A DNA stretch of 64,000 nucleotides from JAKANT01 sp035502095. Lineage in GTDB: Bacteria; Pseudomonadota; Gammaproteobacteria; Burkholderiales; Burkholderiaceae_F. Positions 1 to 8,422 of the stretch are shown in pieces. Within the stretch, counting starts at the first letter, position 1; each line of letters begins with the position of its first letter. The stretch covers positions 371,682 through 435,681 of the forward strand of contig DATJUX010000026.1 in assembly GCA_035502095.1 (NCBI GenBank). The letters are read 5' to 3'. The position numbers were made by a program, and so were the translations under genes. A model generated the notes under the pieces. The model was not told where the DNA came from, did not search any database, and saw nothing but the letters and a program-made list of their open reading frames with translations.

Positions 1-425
1 GCGTCGCAATCGCCGACTCGCTTGCCGGTCAGCTTCATCGTCATCGACTGACCGCCGACCGTCATGTTGATGGTGCCTTTGTAGCCGTCGCGCCCTTCGA
101 ACGTCATTTCGCCGGTGCCGGTGCTGGGTGGATTGCCCTGGCAGCGCATCTTCCACGCGAACGAGCTCGCGCTGCGCTGCACGTCGTACATCTGGCACCG
201 CCCGTCGTTGTCGCCCACCGGCGGCGTGTCCGAGGAGCGGGCGCGGCAGATGCGCTGCGGCGGCCGCTGCGGCATCTGCATTCCGGCCGGCATGCCGGCC
301 ATCGACATCTCGGTGGCGACCTCCCACAGGTCGCCCGGTTCCTTGGGCTGGGCCGCCGCTGGCAGGGCGACCGACAGGGCAAGCGCCAGCGATCCCGGCA
401 ACAGCCGGACGAAGCAACGAGTCAT
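1..425 (-). CDS. DUF3617-family exported protein (3' end cut by window)
   Basis: Reading down from the ATG at 425 gives a protein starting MTRCFVRLLPGSLALALSVA with a hydrophobic signal peptide ending near AAAQ, followed by a Trp-containing 'GDLWEV' segment, several Met-rich stretches and paired cysteines. This layout (signal peptide, xPGLWE-like start, Met-rich middle, Cys residues, C-terminal TGKRVGDC) matches the DUF3617 family of small periplasmic proteins, whose biochemical role is unknown. The reading frame is open to base 1, so the C-terminus lies outside the window; 141 codons are visible. It lies 145 bp downstream of the small membrane gene on the same strand and could be the tail of the lip gene run. 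The family call rests on the overall pattern, without a profile search. Confidence 0.75.
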   Translation of the reverse strand, partial: MTRCFVRLLPGSLALALSVALPAAAQPKEPGDLWEVATEMSMAGMPAGMQMPQRPPQRICRARSSDTPPVGDNDGRCQMYDVQRSASSFAWKMRCQGNPPSTGTGEMTFEGRDGYKGTINMTVGGQSMTMKLTGKRVGDCD

Positions 426-570
426 GCGTTTTCTCCGGATGCGCGCAGCAGACCGCGCCCGACGCGCGGCAATTCAGTAACGGGCCAGTATATGTAGAGG
501 TGCCGCCGTCACGCCGGCGTTACGGAAAATTCAGCCGACCGGCGGCCCGGTCGGCAGCCGCGGCCCGTTC

Positions 571-843
571 CTAGCGGCTGAGGCGCTTGTCCTGCGCGAA
601 CTTGACCACCAAGCCGGCGAGCACCGGGAGCAGGGCCCAGACCGCGGCGAGAACCCGGGACGTGCCGGCTTGGACGCCGCTCGGCTGGTCGAACAGGTAG
701 AACAGCACCGCGAGGGCGACCGTCGAGGCTGCCATGGCGAGCGCGCCGCCCCGCCGCCTGAGCAACCAGGGATAAACGAAGATCCCCAGCACGACCAGGA
801 GCACGATCGTTACGCTTCCGGCGATGCTCGCGGGGATGTCCAT
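571..843 (-). CDS. Small three-helix inner-membrane protein, unknown function
   Basis: A 90-residue protein beginning MDIPASIAGSVTIVLLVVLG. It has three hydrophobic stretches (about residues 7-27, 36-51 and 62-79) separated by the basic loop LLRRRGG, and ends in a charged tail FAQDKRLSR, which predicts a small inner-membrane protein. It follows lipA by 33 bp on the same strand and is probably co-transcribed. I recognise no named family. The coding call rests on clear hydrophobic periodicity and the tight position behind lipA. A longer frame at 509-943 overlapping it is a low-complexity Arg-rich shadow. Confidence 0.65.
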   Translation of the reverse strand: MDIPASIAGSVTIVLLVVLGIFVYPWLLRRRGGALAMAASTVALAVLFYLFDQPSGVQAGTSRVLAAVWALLPVLAGLVVKFAQDKRLSR

Positions 844-876
844 GGCGCTCGTCCGCGGAATCGACCTGCGCGCCGC

Positions 877-1854
877 TCAGACCACGCCGGCGCGATGCGC
901 CTGCTCGTCGGCGTAGTAGGACGAGCGTACGAGCGGTCCGCACGCGGCGCCCGAGAACCCCACCGCTTTCGCTTCGCGCTCGAACATCGCGAACGTGTCC
1001 GGATGCACGTAACGCTGCACGGGGAAGTGATGCACGCTCGGCGCCAGGTACTGGCCGAGCGTCAGCATGTCGACGCCGTGCGCCCGCAAGTCGCGCATCA
1101 CCTGCAGGATCTCGCCGTCCTCTTCACCGAGGCCGACCATCACCCCGCTCTTGGTCGGGACGTTCGGGACGTGCCGCTTGAATTCCTGCAGCAGCCGCAG
1201 CGAGTGCGCGTAGTCCGAGCCGGGTCGCGCCTGCCGGTACAGACGCGGCACCGTTTCCAGGTTGTGATTCATCACATCGGGCGGCGCGGCCTCGAGGATT
1301 TCGAGCGCGCGGTCGAGCCGGCCGCGGAAATCCGGCACGAGGACCTCGATCCGGGTTGCGGGCGCCATTTCGCGCACAGCACGGATGCAGTCGACGAAGT
1401 GCCCGGCGCCGCCGTCGCGCAGATCGTCGCGATCGACCGAGGTGATGACGACATACGAGAGCTTCAAGGCGGCGATGGTGCGCGCCAGGTTCAGCGGTTC
1501 TTCGATATCGAGCGGTTCGGGGCGACCGTGCGCGACGTCGCAGAACGTGCAGCGGCGGGTGCACTTGTCACCCATGATCATGAAGGTCGCGGTGCCCTTG
1601 CCGAAGCATTCGCCGATGTTCGGGCAGGAGGCTTCCTCGCAGACGGTGTGCAGCCGGTGCTCGCGCAGGATGTTCTTGATCTCGTAGAAGCGCGTCGAGG
1701 CCGAACCCGCGCGCACCCGGATCCAGTCGGGCTTGCGCAGCGTTTCCCTCGCTGGCGCGACCTCGATCGGAAACTTGCGGAACACGACGCCGGTCTTGGC
1801 ATCGCCCTTTTTCTTCGCGAAGGGATCGGCTGCGGGCGGGGTGACGTCGGTCAT
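877..1854 (-). CDS. lipA: Lipoyl synthase
   Basis: Radical-SAM enzyme that inserts two sulfur atoms into protein-bound octanoyl groups to make lipoyl cofactors for the E2 subunits of 2-oxoacid dehydrogenases and GcvH. The 325-residue protein has both diagnostic clusters: the auxiliary cluster ligands C72, C77 and C83 (CEEASCPNIGEC) and the radical-SAM motif C98-x3-C102-x2-C105 (CTRRCTFC). The C-terminal RSSYYA segment supplies the conserved serine that ligates the auxiliary cluster. Length is normal for the family. Its ATG overlaps the lipB stop by 4 bp, so translation is coupled to lipB. Confidence 0.97.
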   Translation of the reverse strand: MTDVTPPAADPFAKKKGDAKTGVVFRKFPIEVAPARETLRKPDWIRVRAGSASTRFYEIKNILREHRLHTVCEEASCPNIGECFGKGTATFMIMGDKCTRRCTFCDVAHGRPEPLDIEEPLNLARTIAALKLSYVVITSVDRDDLRDGGAGHFVDCIRAVREMAPATRIEVLVPDFRGRLDRALEILEAAPPDVMNHNLETVPRLYRQARPGSDYAHSLRLLQEFKRHVPNVPTKSGVMVGLGEEDGEILQVMRDLRAHGVDMLTLGQYLAPSVHHFPVQRYVHPDTFAMFEREAKAVGFSGAACGPLVRSSYYADEQAHRAGVV

Positions 1855-2549
1855 GGCTCGGAGTGGAGCAGCATGCGCGGCAGCGGCGTTGCGCCGACGG
1901 CCGGGAAATGCGCCGCCAGCCGTTCGCGCAGGCGCGCCGCTGCCTCGTGCCAGGTCGTTGGGACGCCGAGTTTAGCCAAGTCGACCGTCGCGAGCCCCGC
2001 GTAGCCGCAGGGGTTGATGCGGCCGAACGGCTCGAGATCCATCCCGACATTGAGCGCGACACCGTGGTAGCTGCAGCCGCGCGTGACCTTGATGCCGAGC
2101 GCCGCGACCTTGGCCAGCCCGGCGAACACTCCGCCCGCCGCGCCGTCTCCCCACGGCACGTAGACGCCCGGCGCGCCCGGCACGCGCCTGCCCACCACCG
2201 AATAGGAGGCAAGGGTCTGGATCACCGCCTGCTCGATCCGGTAGACGAGTTCCTTGACGAAGATGCCGCGGCGGCGCAGGTCGATCAGCGTGTAGACGAC
2301 CACCTGCCCCGGCCCGTGATAGGTGACCTGCCCGCCGCGATCGGAGGCGAAAACAGGGATATCGCCCGGCGCGAGCAGGTGCTCGTCGCGTCCCGCCAGC
2401 CCGAGCGTGAAGACCGGCGGATGCTCGACGACCCAAAGCTCGTCGGGCTTATCCGGCTCGCGCCGCAGCGTGAAGTCGCGCATCGCGGCCAGTGTGGTCG
2501 CGTAGTCGGCGACGCCGAGCTCGCGCACGACCGGGCCGGGTGCGCTCAC
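1851..2549 (-). CDS. lipB: Octanoyl-[ACP]:protein N-octanoyltransferase
   Basis: Transfers octanoate from acyl carrier protein to lipoyl domains, the step before LipA. The 232-residue protein shows the family landmarks: QVTYHGPGQ in the first half, the conserved Lys in ALGIKVTRG and the catalytic Cys in NPCGYAG. The start is GTG at 2549, overlapping the DUF493 stop by 4 bp (GTGA); it gives MSAPGPVVRELG, a natural N-terminus. It is overlapped in turn by lipA, so DUF493-lipB-lipA form one translationally coupled block. Confidence 0.96.
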   Translation of the reverse strand: MSAPGPVVRELGVADYATTLAAMRDFTLRREPDKPDELWVVEHPPVFTLGLAGRDEHLLAPGDIPVFASDRGGQVTYHGPGQVVVYTLIDLRRRGIFVKELVYRIEQAVIQTLASYSVVGRRVPGAPGVYVPWGDGAAGGVFAGLAKVAALGIKVTRGCSYHGVALNVGMDLEPFGRINPCGYAGLATVDLAKLGVPTTWHEAAARLRERLAAHFPAVGATPLPRMLLHSEP

Positions 2550-2827
2550 AACACGATCTTAACCAGCGGATGGCCGGTCAATGCGCGGTAGAGCGTATCC
2601 AGCTGCTCGCGCGAGGTCGCGCGCACGGTGGCGGTGAGCGACAGGTAGTTGCCGAACTTCGATGCGCGAATCTCCATGGTTTCGCTGTCGAAGTCGGGCG
2701 CATGCGTGCGCACCACCGCGGCGATTTCCTGCGCGAACCCTTCGACCCGGCGGCCCATGACCTTGATGGGAAAGTCGGTCGGAAAGACGAGCAGCGACGG
2801 CGTGGTGGTGGCGGCAGTCTCGGTCAT
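2546..2827 (-). CDS. DUF493 (YbeD/UPF0250) family protein
   Basis: A 93-residue protein beginning MTETAATTTPSLLVFPTDFP, with the family pattern of a FPTDFPIKVMG start and a ferredoxin-like alpha/beta fold, and a VRATSREQLDTLYRAL helix near the end. YbeD homologues sit beside lipB in many proteobacteria and are thought to be small regulatory (ACT-like) proteins, but the role is not established. The start at 2827 is chosen because a longer open frame upstream has no family similarity. The 4-bp overlap with lipB argues for co-translation. Confidence 0.92.
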   Translation of the reverse strand: MTETAATTTPSLLVFPTDFPIKVMGRRVEGFAQEIAAVVRTHAPDFDSETMEIRASKFGNYLSLTATVRATSREQLDTLYRALTGHPLVKIVL

Positions 2828-2841
2828 GCGGCTTCGGGCTC

Positions 2842-3693
2842 CTATAGGGATTCGATCGCGGCGTCGTACGCCGTCCTCAGTCGGCGATAGATGGGTCCGG
2901 GCCGGCCGTTTCCAACCGGCTTGCCGTCGAGCTGCGTGATCGGCAGCACCTCGCGCGTGGCGGCGGTGAGGAACAGCTCGTCCGCGCTTTCGACCTCCGC
3001 GCGCGCGATGCGCCGTTCGGAAAACGGGACGCCGCCGGAGGCGCACAGTTCGCCCATGAAGCCGTACCGGACCCCCTCCAGGATGCGCCAGTCGCGCGTG
3101 GGTCCGGCGACCGCGCCGTTCCTGACCACCCAGATGTTGCTCGACGACCCTTCGGTCAGCCAGCCGTCGCGAAACTGGACCACCTCCTGCGCGTCGTGGT
3201 CCACGGCGAACTGGCGCGCGAGCACAGCCCCGAGCAGCGAGACCGCCTTGATGTCGCAGCGCGCCCAGCGCTGGTCCTCGCGCGTCACCGCGCGCAAGCC
3301 GGCTTCCCGCAGCTGCGCGCCCGGGCGCTCGAACGGCGTCGTCATGACGAAGACGGTCGGCGTGATTCCGGCCGGAAACGCGAAGTCGCGCTTCGCGACG
3401 CCGCGGGTGACCTGGAGGTAGACGCACTGGTCGCCCGCCGGGCACGCCGCGACCACGCGTTCGATCACGGCCTGCCAGCCGGCCCGGTCGAATGGGTTGG
3501 CGATGCGGACTTCGCCGAGGCTGCGCTCGAGGCGTGCCATGTGCTGCGCGAAGCGGAACGGTTTGCGGTGGTAGACGGGCACCACCTCGTAGACACCATC
3601 GCCGAAGATGAAGCCCCGGTCGAGCGGCGAGATGCGTGCCTCGGCGAGCGGCAGCCAGGCACCGTTCAGATAACAGAGCGTTTGCGGATCCAT
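2842..3693 (-). CDS. dat: D-amino acid aminotransferase, class IV
   Basis: PLP enzyme interconverting D-alanine and 2-oxoglutarate with pyruvate and D-glutamate, feeding peptidoglycan precursors. The ATG at 3693 starts MDPQTLCYLNGAWLP, the normal class-IV start, and gives 283 residues. Visible motifs are RGFIFGDGVYEV near residue 26, the PLP lysine K149 in CDIKAVSLLG, and LTEGSSSN with E181. The IK-x-LLG plus EGSSSN pairing is typical of D-alanine aminotransferases rather than branched-chain enzymes, although 4-amino-4-deoxychorismate lyase remains a weaker alternative. It stands 14 bp ahead of DUF493, an arrangement I associate with betaproteobacteria. The open frame upstream of 3693 is Arg-rich and unlikely to be coding. 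Confidence 0.9.
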   Translation of the reverse strand: MDPQTLCYLNGAWLPLAEARISPLDRGFIFGDGVYEVVPVYHRKPFRFAQHMARLERSLGEVRIANPFDRAGWQAVIERVVAACPAGDQCVYLQVTRGVAKRDFAFPAGITPTVFVMTTPFERPGAQLREAGLRAVTREDQRWARCDIKAVSLLGAVLARQFAVDHDAQEVVQFRDGWLTEGSSSNIWVVRNGAVAGPTRDWRILEGVRYGFMGELCASGGVPFSERRIARAEVESADELFLTAATREVLPITQLDGKPVGNGRPGPIYRRLRTAYDAAIESL

Positions 3694-3760
3694 CACGATG
3701 CGCCGGGAAAGACCCGCATCGTACCGGGCCGATGGTCGGCCGAGCGACACGCCCGCCCGG

Positions 3761-4255
3761 TCAGCGGCGCCGCAGCGCGCGCAGGAATTCCTGCGCCTGC
3801 GCGTCGCCCAGCATCCCGGCGACCAGGCGCTCGGCTTCGTGCAGGCGCTGGCGCAATTCGTCGGTGCTGCGCGAATGCTCGATGCGGACCGCCATGACCT
3901 CCGCATCGGGCCCGAGGCGATCGGACAGTTCGCGTACCGCGCGTCGCTTCACGACCTCGAAGTTCGAAACCAGCCTGTCTTCGCCCAATTCGTCGGCCGG
4001 CTCCGGGGGCACAGGGGGCGCCGGCGCAGCCGGCGCAACGGCGGGTGCCGGCTGCACGAATCCCTGCGCTTCGAGCTGCTCGATGATCGTGCCGATCTCG
4101 CCGGTGCGCGCGAGCGGAGCCAGTTCGGCCACAGTGCGCTTGCCGTCGATCATGATCAGCACGCGTCGCGCGGCCAGCGACACCGCGCCGCTACGGGAGC
4201 CGACCTCCGCCACCCCCTTCGCGGTTTTCGCGTAAACGAGCCAATCGTCGCGCAT
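3761..4255 (-). CDS. Conserved-looking protein of unknown function
   Basis: A 164-residue protein from the ATG at 4255 (MRDDWLVYAKTAKGVAEVGS). The N-terminal ~70 residues are compact and include RRVLIMIDGKRTVAEL, which resembles the winged-helix-like 'IDGKRTV..L' segments found in several PilZ- or FHA-linked proteobacterial proteins. A Pro/Ala linker follows (about residues 72-88). The C-terminal half is helical and highly charged (VKRRAVRELSDRLGPDAEVM, then an Arg/Glu-rich helix). There is no signal peptide or membrane segment, so it should be cytoplasmic. It lies between the hydrolase and dat on the same strand. I do not assign a function. Confidence 0.75.
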   Translation of the reverse strand: MRDDWLVYAKTAKGVAEVGSRSGAVSLAARRVLIMIDGKRTVAELAPLARTGEIGTIIEQLEAQGFVQPAPAVAPAAPAPPVPPEPADELGEDRLVSNFEVVKRRAVRELSDRLGPDAEVMAVRIEHSRSTDELRQRLHEAERLVAGMLGDAQAQEFLRALRRR

Positions 4256-4329
4256 GTCCGGCAGTGGCTCAGGCGACGGACGCCGCCTGAACCGGATGGC
4301 GCGACCGAGCAAGGTGCATGCAGCGACTT

Positions 4330-4998
4330 CTAGTCGTTTTGCCGGGCAGCGTCAAACGCGCGCTCTTGCAAGTGAGCGACGACGAGACGCTTGAGAATCG
4401 AGAGACGACGGTGAAAGAAGTGATCGGCGCCGGGAAGCACCACGATCGGCAGATCCTGCGGGCGTGCCCAGGTGAACACGTCGGCGAGCGGGATGGTCTC
4501 GTCGAGCTCGCCGTGGATCGCCAGCGTGTTGGGCGGAACCGCGGGCATCGGCCACTTGCCCGCGGCGGCACCGATCAGCACGAGGAACCGGGGCGGACGT
4601 TGCGCCGCGCTCAACCGCGCGCAGGCTTGCGCCGCGACGAAACTTCCGAACGAGAATCCACCGAGCGCGCAAGCCGGCCCGGGATCGAGCGATCCCCCTG
4701 ACCACTGCTTCGCGGTCCCGATCAGGTGCAGGAAATCCTCGGTTTCACCGCGGCCTTCGTCGTGCGAGCCGGCGCTCGCGCCGACGCCGCGGAAGTTCGG
4801 CCGCACCGCCGCCCAGCCGGCGGTGACGAACGCGCGCGCGAGGGTGGCGGCGACCTTGTTGTCGAGCGTGCCGCCGAAGAGCGGATGCGGATGGCCGACG
4901 AAGGCAACGCCCACGTGGCGCGACGCGGGCCAATCGAGCACGACCTCGATCTGGCCGGCCGGTCCGTCGACGAGGCGTCGCTCGGTGCGCACCGTCAT
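4330..4998 (-). CDS. Alpha/beta hydrolase (COG2945-type)
   Basis: A 222-residue soluble hydrolase. The nucleophile elbow is GFSFGS with Ser116; a likely acid is D166 in HGELDETIP; the histidine is H193 in GADHFFHRR. FVGHPHPLFGGTLDNKV near residues 33-49 and VRPNFRGVGASAG near 65-77 are the hallmark blocks of the short COG2945 group of serine hydrolases. The substrate is unknown. It is followed by the 164-residue unknown protein and preceded by the ferredoxin with a 15-bp gap, which implies one transcription unit. Confidence 0.9.
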   Translation of the reverse strand: MTVRTERRLVDGPAGQIEVVLDWPASRHVGVAFVGHPHPLFGGTLDNKVAATLARAFVTAGWAAVRPNFRGVGASAGSHDEGRGETEDFLHLIGTAKQWSGGSLDPGPACALGGFSFGSFVAAQACARLSAAQRPPRFLVLIGAAAGKWPMPAVPPNTLAIHGELDETIPLADVFTWARPQDLPIVVLPGADHFFHRRLSILKRLVVAHLQERAFDAARQND

Positions 4999-5013
4999 CG
5001 GGTTACGAACCCG

Positions 5014-5322
5014 TCAGATCTTCAAGCGGTCGACGATCTCGCCGCGCACGATGTGACGATCGATGATCTCGTCGACGTCCTGCTTGTCGACGTACGTGTA
5101 CCAGACCGCTTCGGGGTAGACGACCAGGCAGGGCCCTTCGTCGCAGCGGTCCAGGCATCCCGACTTGTTGATCCGGACCTTGCCGGCACCGGCGAGGCCA
5201 AGCTGCTTGACGCGCTGCTTGGCGTATGCCTGCATCTCGGCGGCATCGTGCTGCGCACAGCACGCCGATCCATCGTCGCGCGCGTTGAGGCAGAAAAAGA
5301 CGTGGCGCTTGTAATAGCTCAT
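5014..5322 (-). CDS. Thioredoxin-fold [2Fe-2S] ferredoxin
   Basis: A 102-residue protein starting MSYYKRHVFFCLNAR. Cysteines are arranged as an N-terminal FFC ... ACC pair and a second group GCLDRCDEGPC, the pattern of NuoE/Shethna-like thioredoxin-fold 2Fe-2S ferredoxins. The partner is unknown. The ATG at 5322 is preferred over an upstream in-frame ATG at 5349 because MSYYKRHVF is the usual family start. It sits between the VanZ-like gene and the hydrolase on the same strand. Confidence 0.9.
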   Translation of the reverse strand: MSYYKRHVFFCLNARDDGSACCAQHDAAEMQAYAKQRVKQLGLAGAGKVRINKSGCLDRCDEGPCLVVYPEAVWYTYVDKQDVDEIIDRHIVRGEIVDRLKI

Positions 5323-5376
5323 GCGAAACCATCGCGTCGCTGAGCGCACGACGGGAGATCGACTCGAGATGCCATT

Positions 5377-6528
5377 CTAGTTGCCGTCATTGGGCCGCGC
5401 GCGGCGAAACAGGCGCTCCATCTGCAGGGCGGCCAGCCACGCGAAGGTGGCAAAGGGCCACGCAAAAGCCACCCACTCTCCGAGCGCATTGAAGTGAGCG
5501 AGCTTTCCCGTGCGCCAGTGCGATTGCCAGTTGTCGAAGTAGGGATTCTCGGGAATCAGGCTTACCGCAACGACCAGGCCAGCCGTTGCGAGCAGAGCGA
5601 GCCGGGAGACCGCACGCGGCGGTCCCCAACTTGCGACGATCGCGGCGAGCAGGCCGATCGCGAGGCCGCCGACAGCGCCGGGCGTCAGCCAGGACAGAGC
5701 GTGCTCGCCGCCGAAGCGAACGCCGTAAGCGAGCGACTTCGCGCACAGCCCTGCGCCGATGATCGCAAGCAGCAGCCGGGCGCGCGGAGCAAGCGGACGC
5801 ATCGCCGCGGCGGCGGCAAGCCCGACGCTGAGAGCTCCGGCGGTCGTGACCGCCGCCTCGGCGATCACGAACTCGGCGGGGGCCCATGCACCGCGCGGCG
5901 GCAACCAGGCCAGCCCCTGCTCGTGCAACCAGTCGAGCAGGAACGCATCGCTCGGGCCCATCGCGAACAGCATCGCCACGGCATGGATCTGCGTGAGGGG
6001 CCAGAGCGCAAGCAGCGTGAGGGGGATCGCGCTGTCACGATCGAACCATGCGAAGCGCAGCTCGAGCAGCCGGCCGCGGTCGATCAGCGCCTCGGCGCGC
6101 CACGCGCCGACCAGGGCACCGAGCAGCGTTCCGCACACGTTGGTCACCAGGTCCACGTTCGAGGACACGCGCCGCGGGATGAACGTCTGCACCGCCTCGA
6201 CCGAGCCCGAAAGCAGCGTGCCGGCCACAAACGCGATCAGGATCGCCGCCGCGCCGCTGACGCGTGGGTGAAGCGCAAGCACCAACACCATGCCGAGCGG
6301 CACATAGCCGAGGACGTTCACGATGACATCGAAGCGCACCATGCGGTCGGGCCACGGTGCCGACAGGTACGCGAACGCGCCCACGCCGAGGTCGCGCCAA
6401 CCCGTCCACGGTGTCAGGCTCGCGTAGATGACGAGGACCGTGTAGGCGAGGCACGCGAGGCGTGCGACCGGCGAAGCTCGGCGCCGCCACGGCCGGGGGT
6501 CGAGCGAGTCGTACGGGCCTTCTTGCAT
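5377..6528 (-). CDS. VanZ-family multi-pass membrane protein
   Basis: A 383-residue membrane protein. The N-terminal ~125 residues contain the VanZ signature: first helix LACLAYTVLVIYASLTPW, then PDRMVRFDVIVNVLGYVPLG, and a third block SVEAVQTFIPRRVSSNVDLV with the conserved RxxSxxD. The remaining part adds about six further hydrophobic helices. VanZ relatives confer low-level teicoplanin resistance in enterococci, but in proteobacteria the role is unknown. It is the first gene of the minus-strand run and is divergent from birA across about 200 bp. Confidence 0.85.
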   Translation of the reverse strand: MQEGPYDSLDPRPWRRRASPVARLACLAYTVLVIYASLTPWTGWRDLGVGAFAYLSAPWPDRMVRFDVIVNVLGYVPLGMVLVLALHPRVSGAAAILIAFVAGTLLSGSVEAVQTFIPRRVSSNVDLVTNVCGTLLGALVGAWRAEALIDRGRLLELRFAWFDRDSAIPLTLLALWPLTQIHAVAMLFAMGPSDAFLLDWLHEQGLAWLPPRGAWAPAEFVIAEAAVTTAGALSVGLAAAAAMRPLAPRARLLLAIIGAGLCAKSLAYGVRFGGEHALSWLTPGAVGGLAIGLLAAIVASWGPPRAVSRLALLATAGLVVAVSLIPENPYFDNWQSHWRTGKLAHFNALGEWVAFAWPFATFAWLAALQMERLFRRARPNDGN

Positions 6529-6734
6529 GCCGCGTCGATTGTCCGACCCGGGTCCACGGGAGGCAAGTCGGGTCGGCGCAAGTACGGGCGCGTGGCGCGC
6601 GCGGTGCTACAGTGCGGCGCCGTTCGTCGAACGCGTCGCCACTGTGCCGCATTTGCGTCGCCGAGCAAGTGTCGAACGCCGCCTCCACGTTGCTTTCGCC
6701 CGCGACCGCGCTCCCGGAGGAGCACCTGCCCGAC

Positions 6735-7550
6735 ATGCTGATCGCGCCGCTCGACGACGCGCGGATCGCTGCGTTCGTCGGCGCGGCCGACGTCGAAACC
6801 GTATTGCGAACCGGGTCGACCAACACCGACCTTTTGGGCCGTGTTCGTGCTCGCGCACCTGCGCGGCCGCTCCTGCGCGCCACGCTTGAGCAGACCGCCG
6901 GGCGCGGACGGCACGGCCGCGCCTGGCACGCGGCGCCCGGTTCGGCGCTCCTGTTTTCGCTGGCCATCCCCTTCGTCGGCGCCCGCGCGATCGACAGCGC
7001 GGTTTCGCTCGCCAGCGGCCTTGCGGTCGCCGAGGCGCTTGCACCGCGTGTCGCGGTCCAGTTGAAATGGCCCAACGACCTACTGCTCGATGGCCGCAAG
7101 CTCGGCGGCGTCCTGTGTGAGCTGGCGCTCGACGACACCGGGCAACGCACCCTGGTGGTCGGCATCGGCGTCAACCTCACGCTCGCGCCGGCGCTACGCG
7201 CAGCCATAGAGCAACCCGCGGCGGCGCTCGACGAAGCGATCGCGCTGCGCGAGCTCGCCGCGCAGCGCGAGGAGCTGATCGGGCGCATCGCCGCGTCGAT
7301 ACTCGTGCTCGCCGTGCAGTTCGACCTGGACGGATTCGCGCCCCTGCGCGCGCGCTTCCTGGCGCGCTTCGCGCAACTGGGCCGTGAAGTCGAACTGATC
7401 GAGGCGAAGTGCCCGATCGCCGCCGGCGTCGCCATCGACATCGACGCGGCCGGGCGGCTGCTGTTGCAGACCGACGCGGGAACGCGGGCATTTGCGGGCG
7501 GCGAACTCTCCCTGCGGCCGGCAGCGCGCGCCGCAGACCGGAGCCTTTGA
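6735..7550 (+). CDS. birA: Biotin--[acetyl-CoA-carboxylase] ligase
   Basis: Activates biotin as biotinoyl-AMP and attaches it to the carboxyl-carrier protein of acetyl-CoA carboxylase. The adenylate-binding loop GRGRHGRAW, the strand block VQLKWPNDLLLDGRKLGGVL and VVGIGVNL are all present, and the C-terminal small domain is intact. There is no N-terminal winged helix, so this is a catalytic-only form and not a repressor. The ATG at 6735 gives 271 residues; a GTG at 6669 in the same frame would add 22. A GGAGG sits at about 6716, somewhat far from 6735, so the exact start is open. The stop overlaps the coaX ATG by one base. Confidence 0.93.
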   Translation: MLIAPLDDARIAAFVGAADVETVLRTGSTNTDLLGRVRARAPARPLLRATLEQTAGRGRHGRAWHAAPGSALLFSLAIPFVGARAIDSAVSLASGLAVAEALAPRVAVQLKWPNDLLLDGRKLGGVLCELALDDTGQRTLVVGIGVNLTLAPALRAAIEQPAAALDEAIALRELAAQREELIGRIAASILVLAVQFDLDGFAPLRARFLARFAQLGREVELIEAKCPIAAGVAIDIDAAGRLLLQTDAGTRAFAGGELSLRPAARAADRSL

Positions 7551-8422
7551 TGTCCTGGCTGCTGCTCGACGTCGGCAACACCGCGGTCAAATGGGCGCAC
7601 AGCGATGCGCAAGGAAATCGCTTCGTCGGCACGGGGATCGAACTGCGCATGAACACGCAGCCGCTCGCGCAGCGGCTCTCCACGGCGTGGCGCGTCCCGC
7701 GCGCAAAGCGTGCGTTCGGTTGCAGCGTCGCCGACCAGGCAACCATGGAGGCGATCGAACAGGCAGCACGGGAAGCGGCCGGCATTCCCGTTACCTGGCT
7801 CAAGGCGCAGCCGCACTTCGCGGGCAGCGGGCCGGGTTATGGCCTGGCGCTCATCAATGCGTACCGCGTGCCGGAGCAACTCGGTGCCGACCGCTGGCAC
7901 GCGATGATCGCGGCCTGCGCCAAGTTTCCCGGCGACTCGCTGGTGATCGCCTCCAGCGGCACCGCCACGACGATCGAGTGCATACGGCGGGAGCCGAACG
8001 CGGCATCGGTGTTCGTCGGGGGCGTGATCGCGCCGGGCGTCGACCTGATGCACGAGAGCCTCGCGCGCGGCACCGCCCGCCTGCCCGACGTGCGTTACGT
8101 CGTCGACGGCCACGTCGTCGAGCATCCCGACAACACCGATGACGCGATCGTGACCGGAGTGTTTCACGCGCAGGCCGGCATGATCGAGCGCGTCGTCCGC
8201 GAGTTCGGGGAGGAGCTCGCACGCGACGGCCGGCCGGCGCCGCGACTGCTGCTCGCCGGTGGCCGTGCGCGTTCTCTCCTGGGTGCCCTGGAACGACGCC
8301 TGCGCGGCGTGGAGCCCATCGTTTGCGCGGTCACGATCGAGGACAATCTCGTCTTGCGCGGGGTGGCCCTGCGGGCGCACGCGGAAATCGTCGCGGCGGA
8401 TTCCACCCAGGACGTTCGGTGA
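7550..8422 (+). CDS. coaX: Type III pantothenate kinase
   Basis: Phosphorylates pantothenate in the first step of coenzyme A synthesis. The 290-residue protein begins MSWLLLDVGNTAVKWAH, with the DxGNT phosphate-binding motif at D7, then GADRWHAMIAA and SSGTATTIE, followed by GGVIAPGVDLM, the ordered blocks of CoaX. The ATG at 7550 overlaps the birA stop (TGATG), so the two are translationally coupled; birA-coaX adjacency is common in betaproteobacteria. Confidence 0.95.
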   Translation: MSWLLLDVGNTAVKWAHSDAQGNRFVGTGIELRMNTQPLAQRLSTAWRVPRAKRAFGCSVADQATMEAIEQAAREAAGIPVTWLKAQPHFAGSGPGYGLALINAYRVPEQLGADRWHAMIAACAKFPGDSLVIASSGTATTIECIRREPNAASVFVGGVIAPGVDLMHESLARGTARLPDVRYVVDGHVVEHPDNTDDAIVTGVFHAQAGMIERVVREFGEELARDGRPAPRLLLAGGRARSLLGALERRLRGVEPIVCAVTIEDNLVLRGVALRAHAEIVAADSTQDVR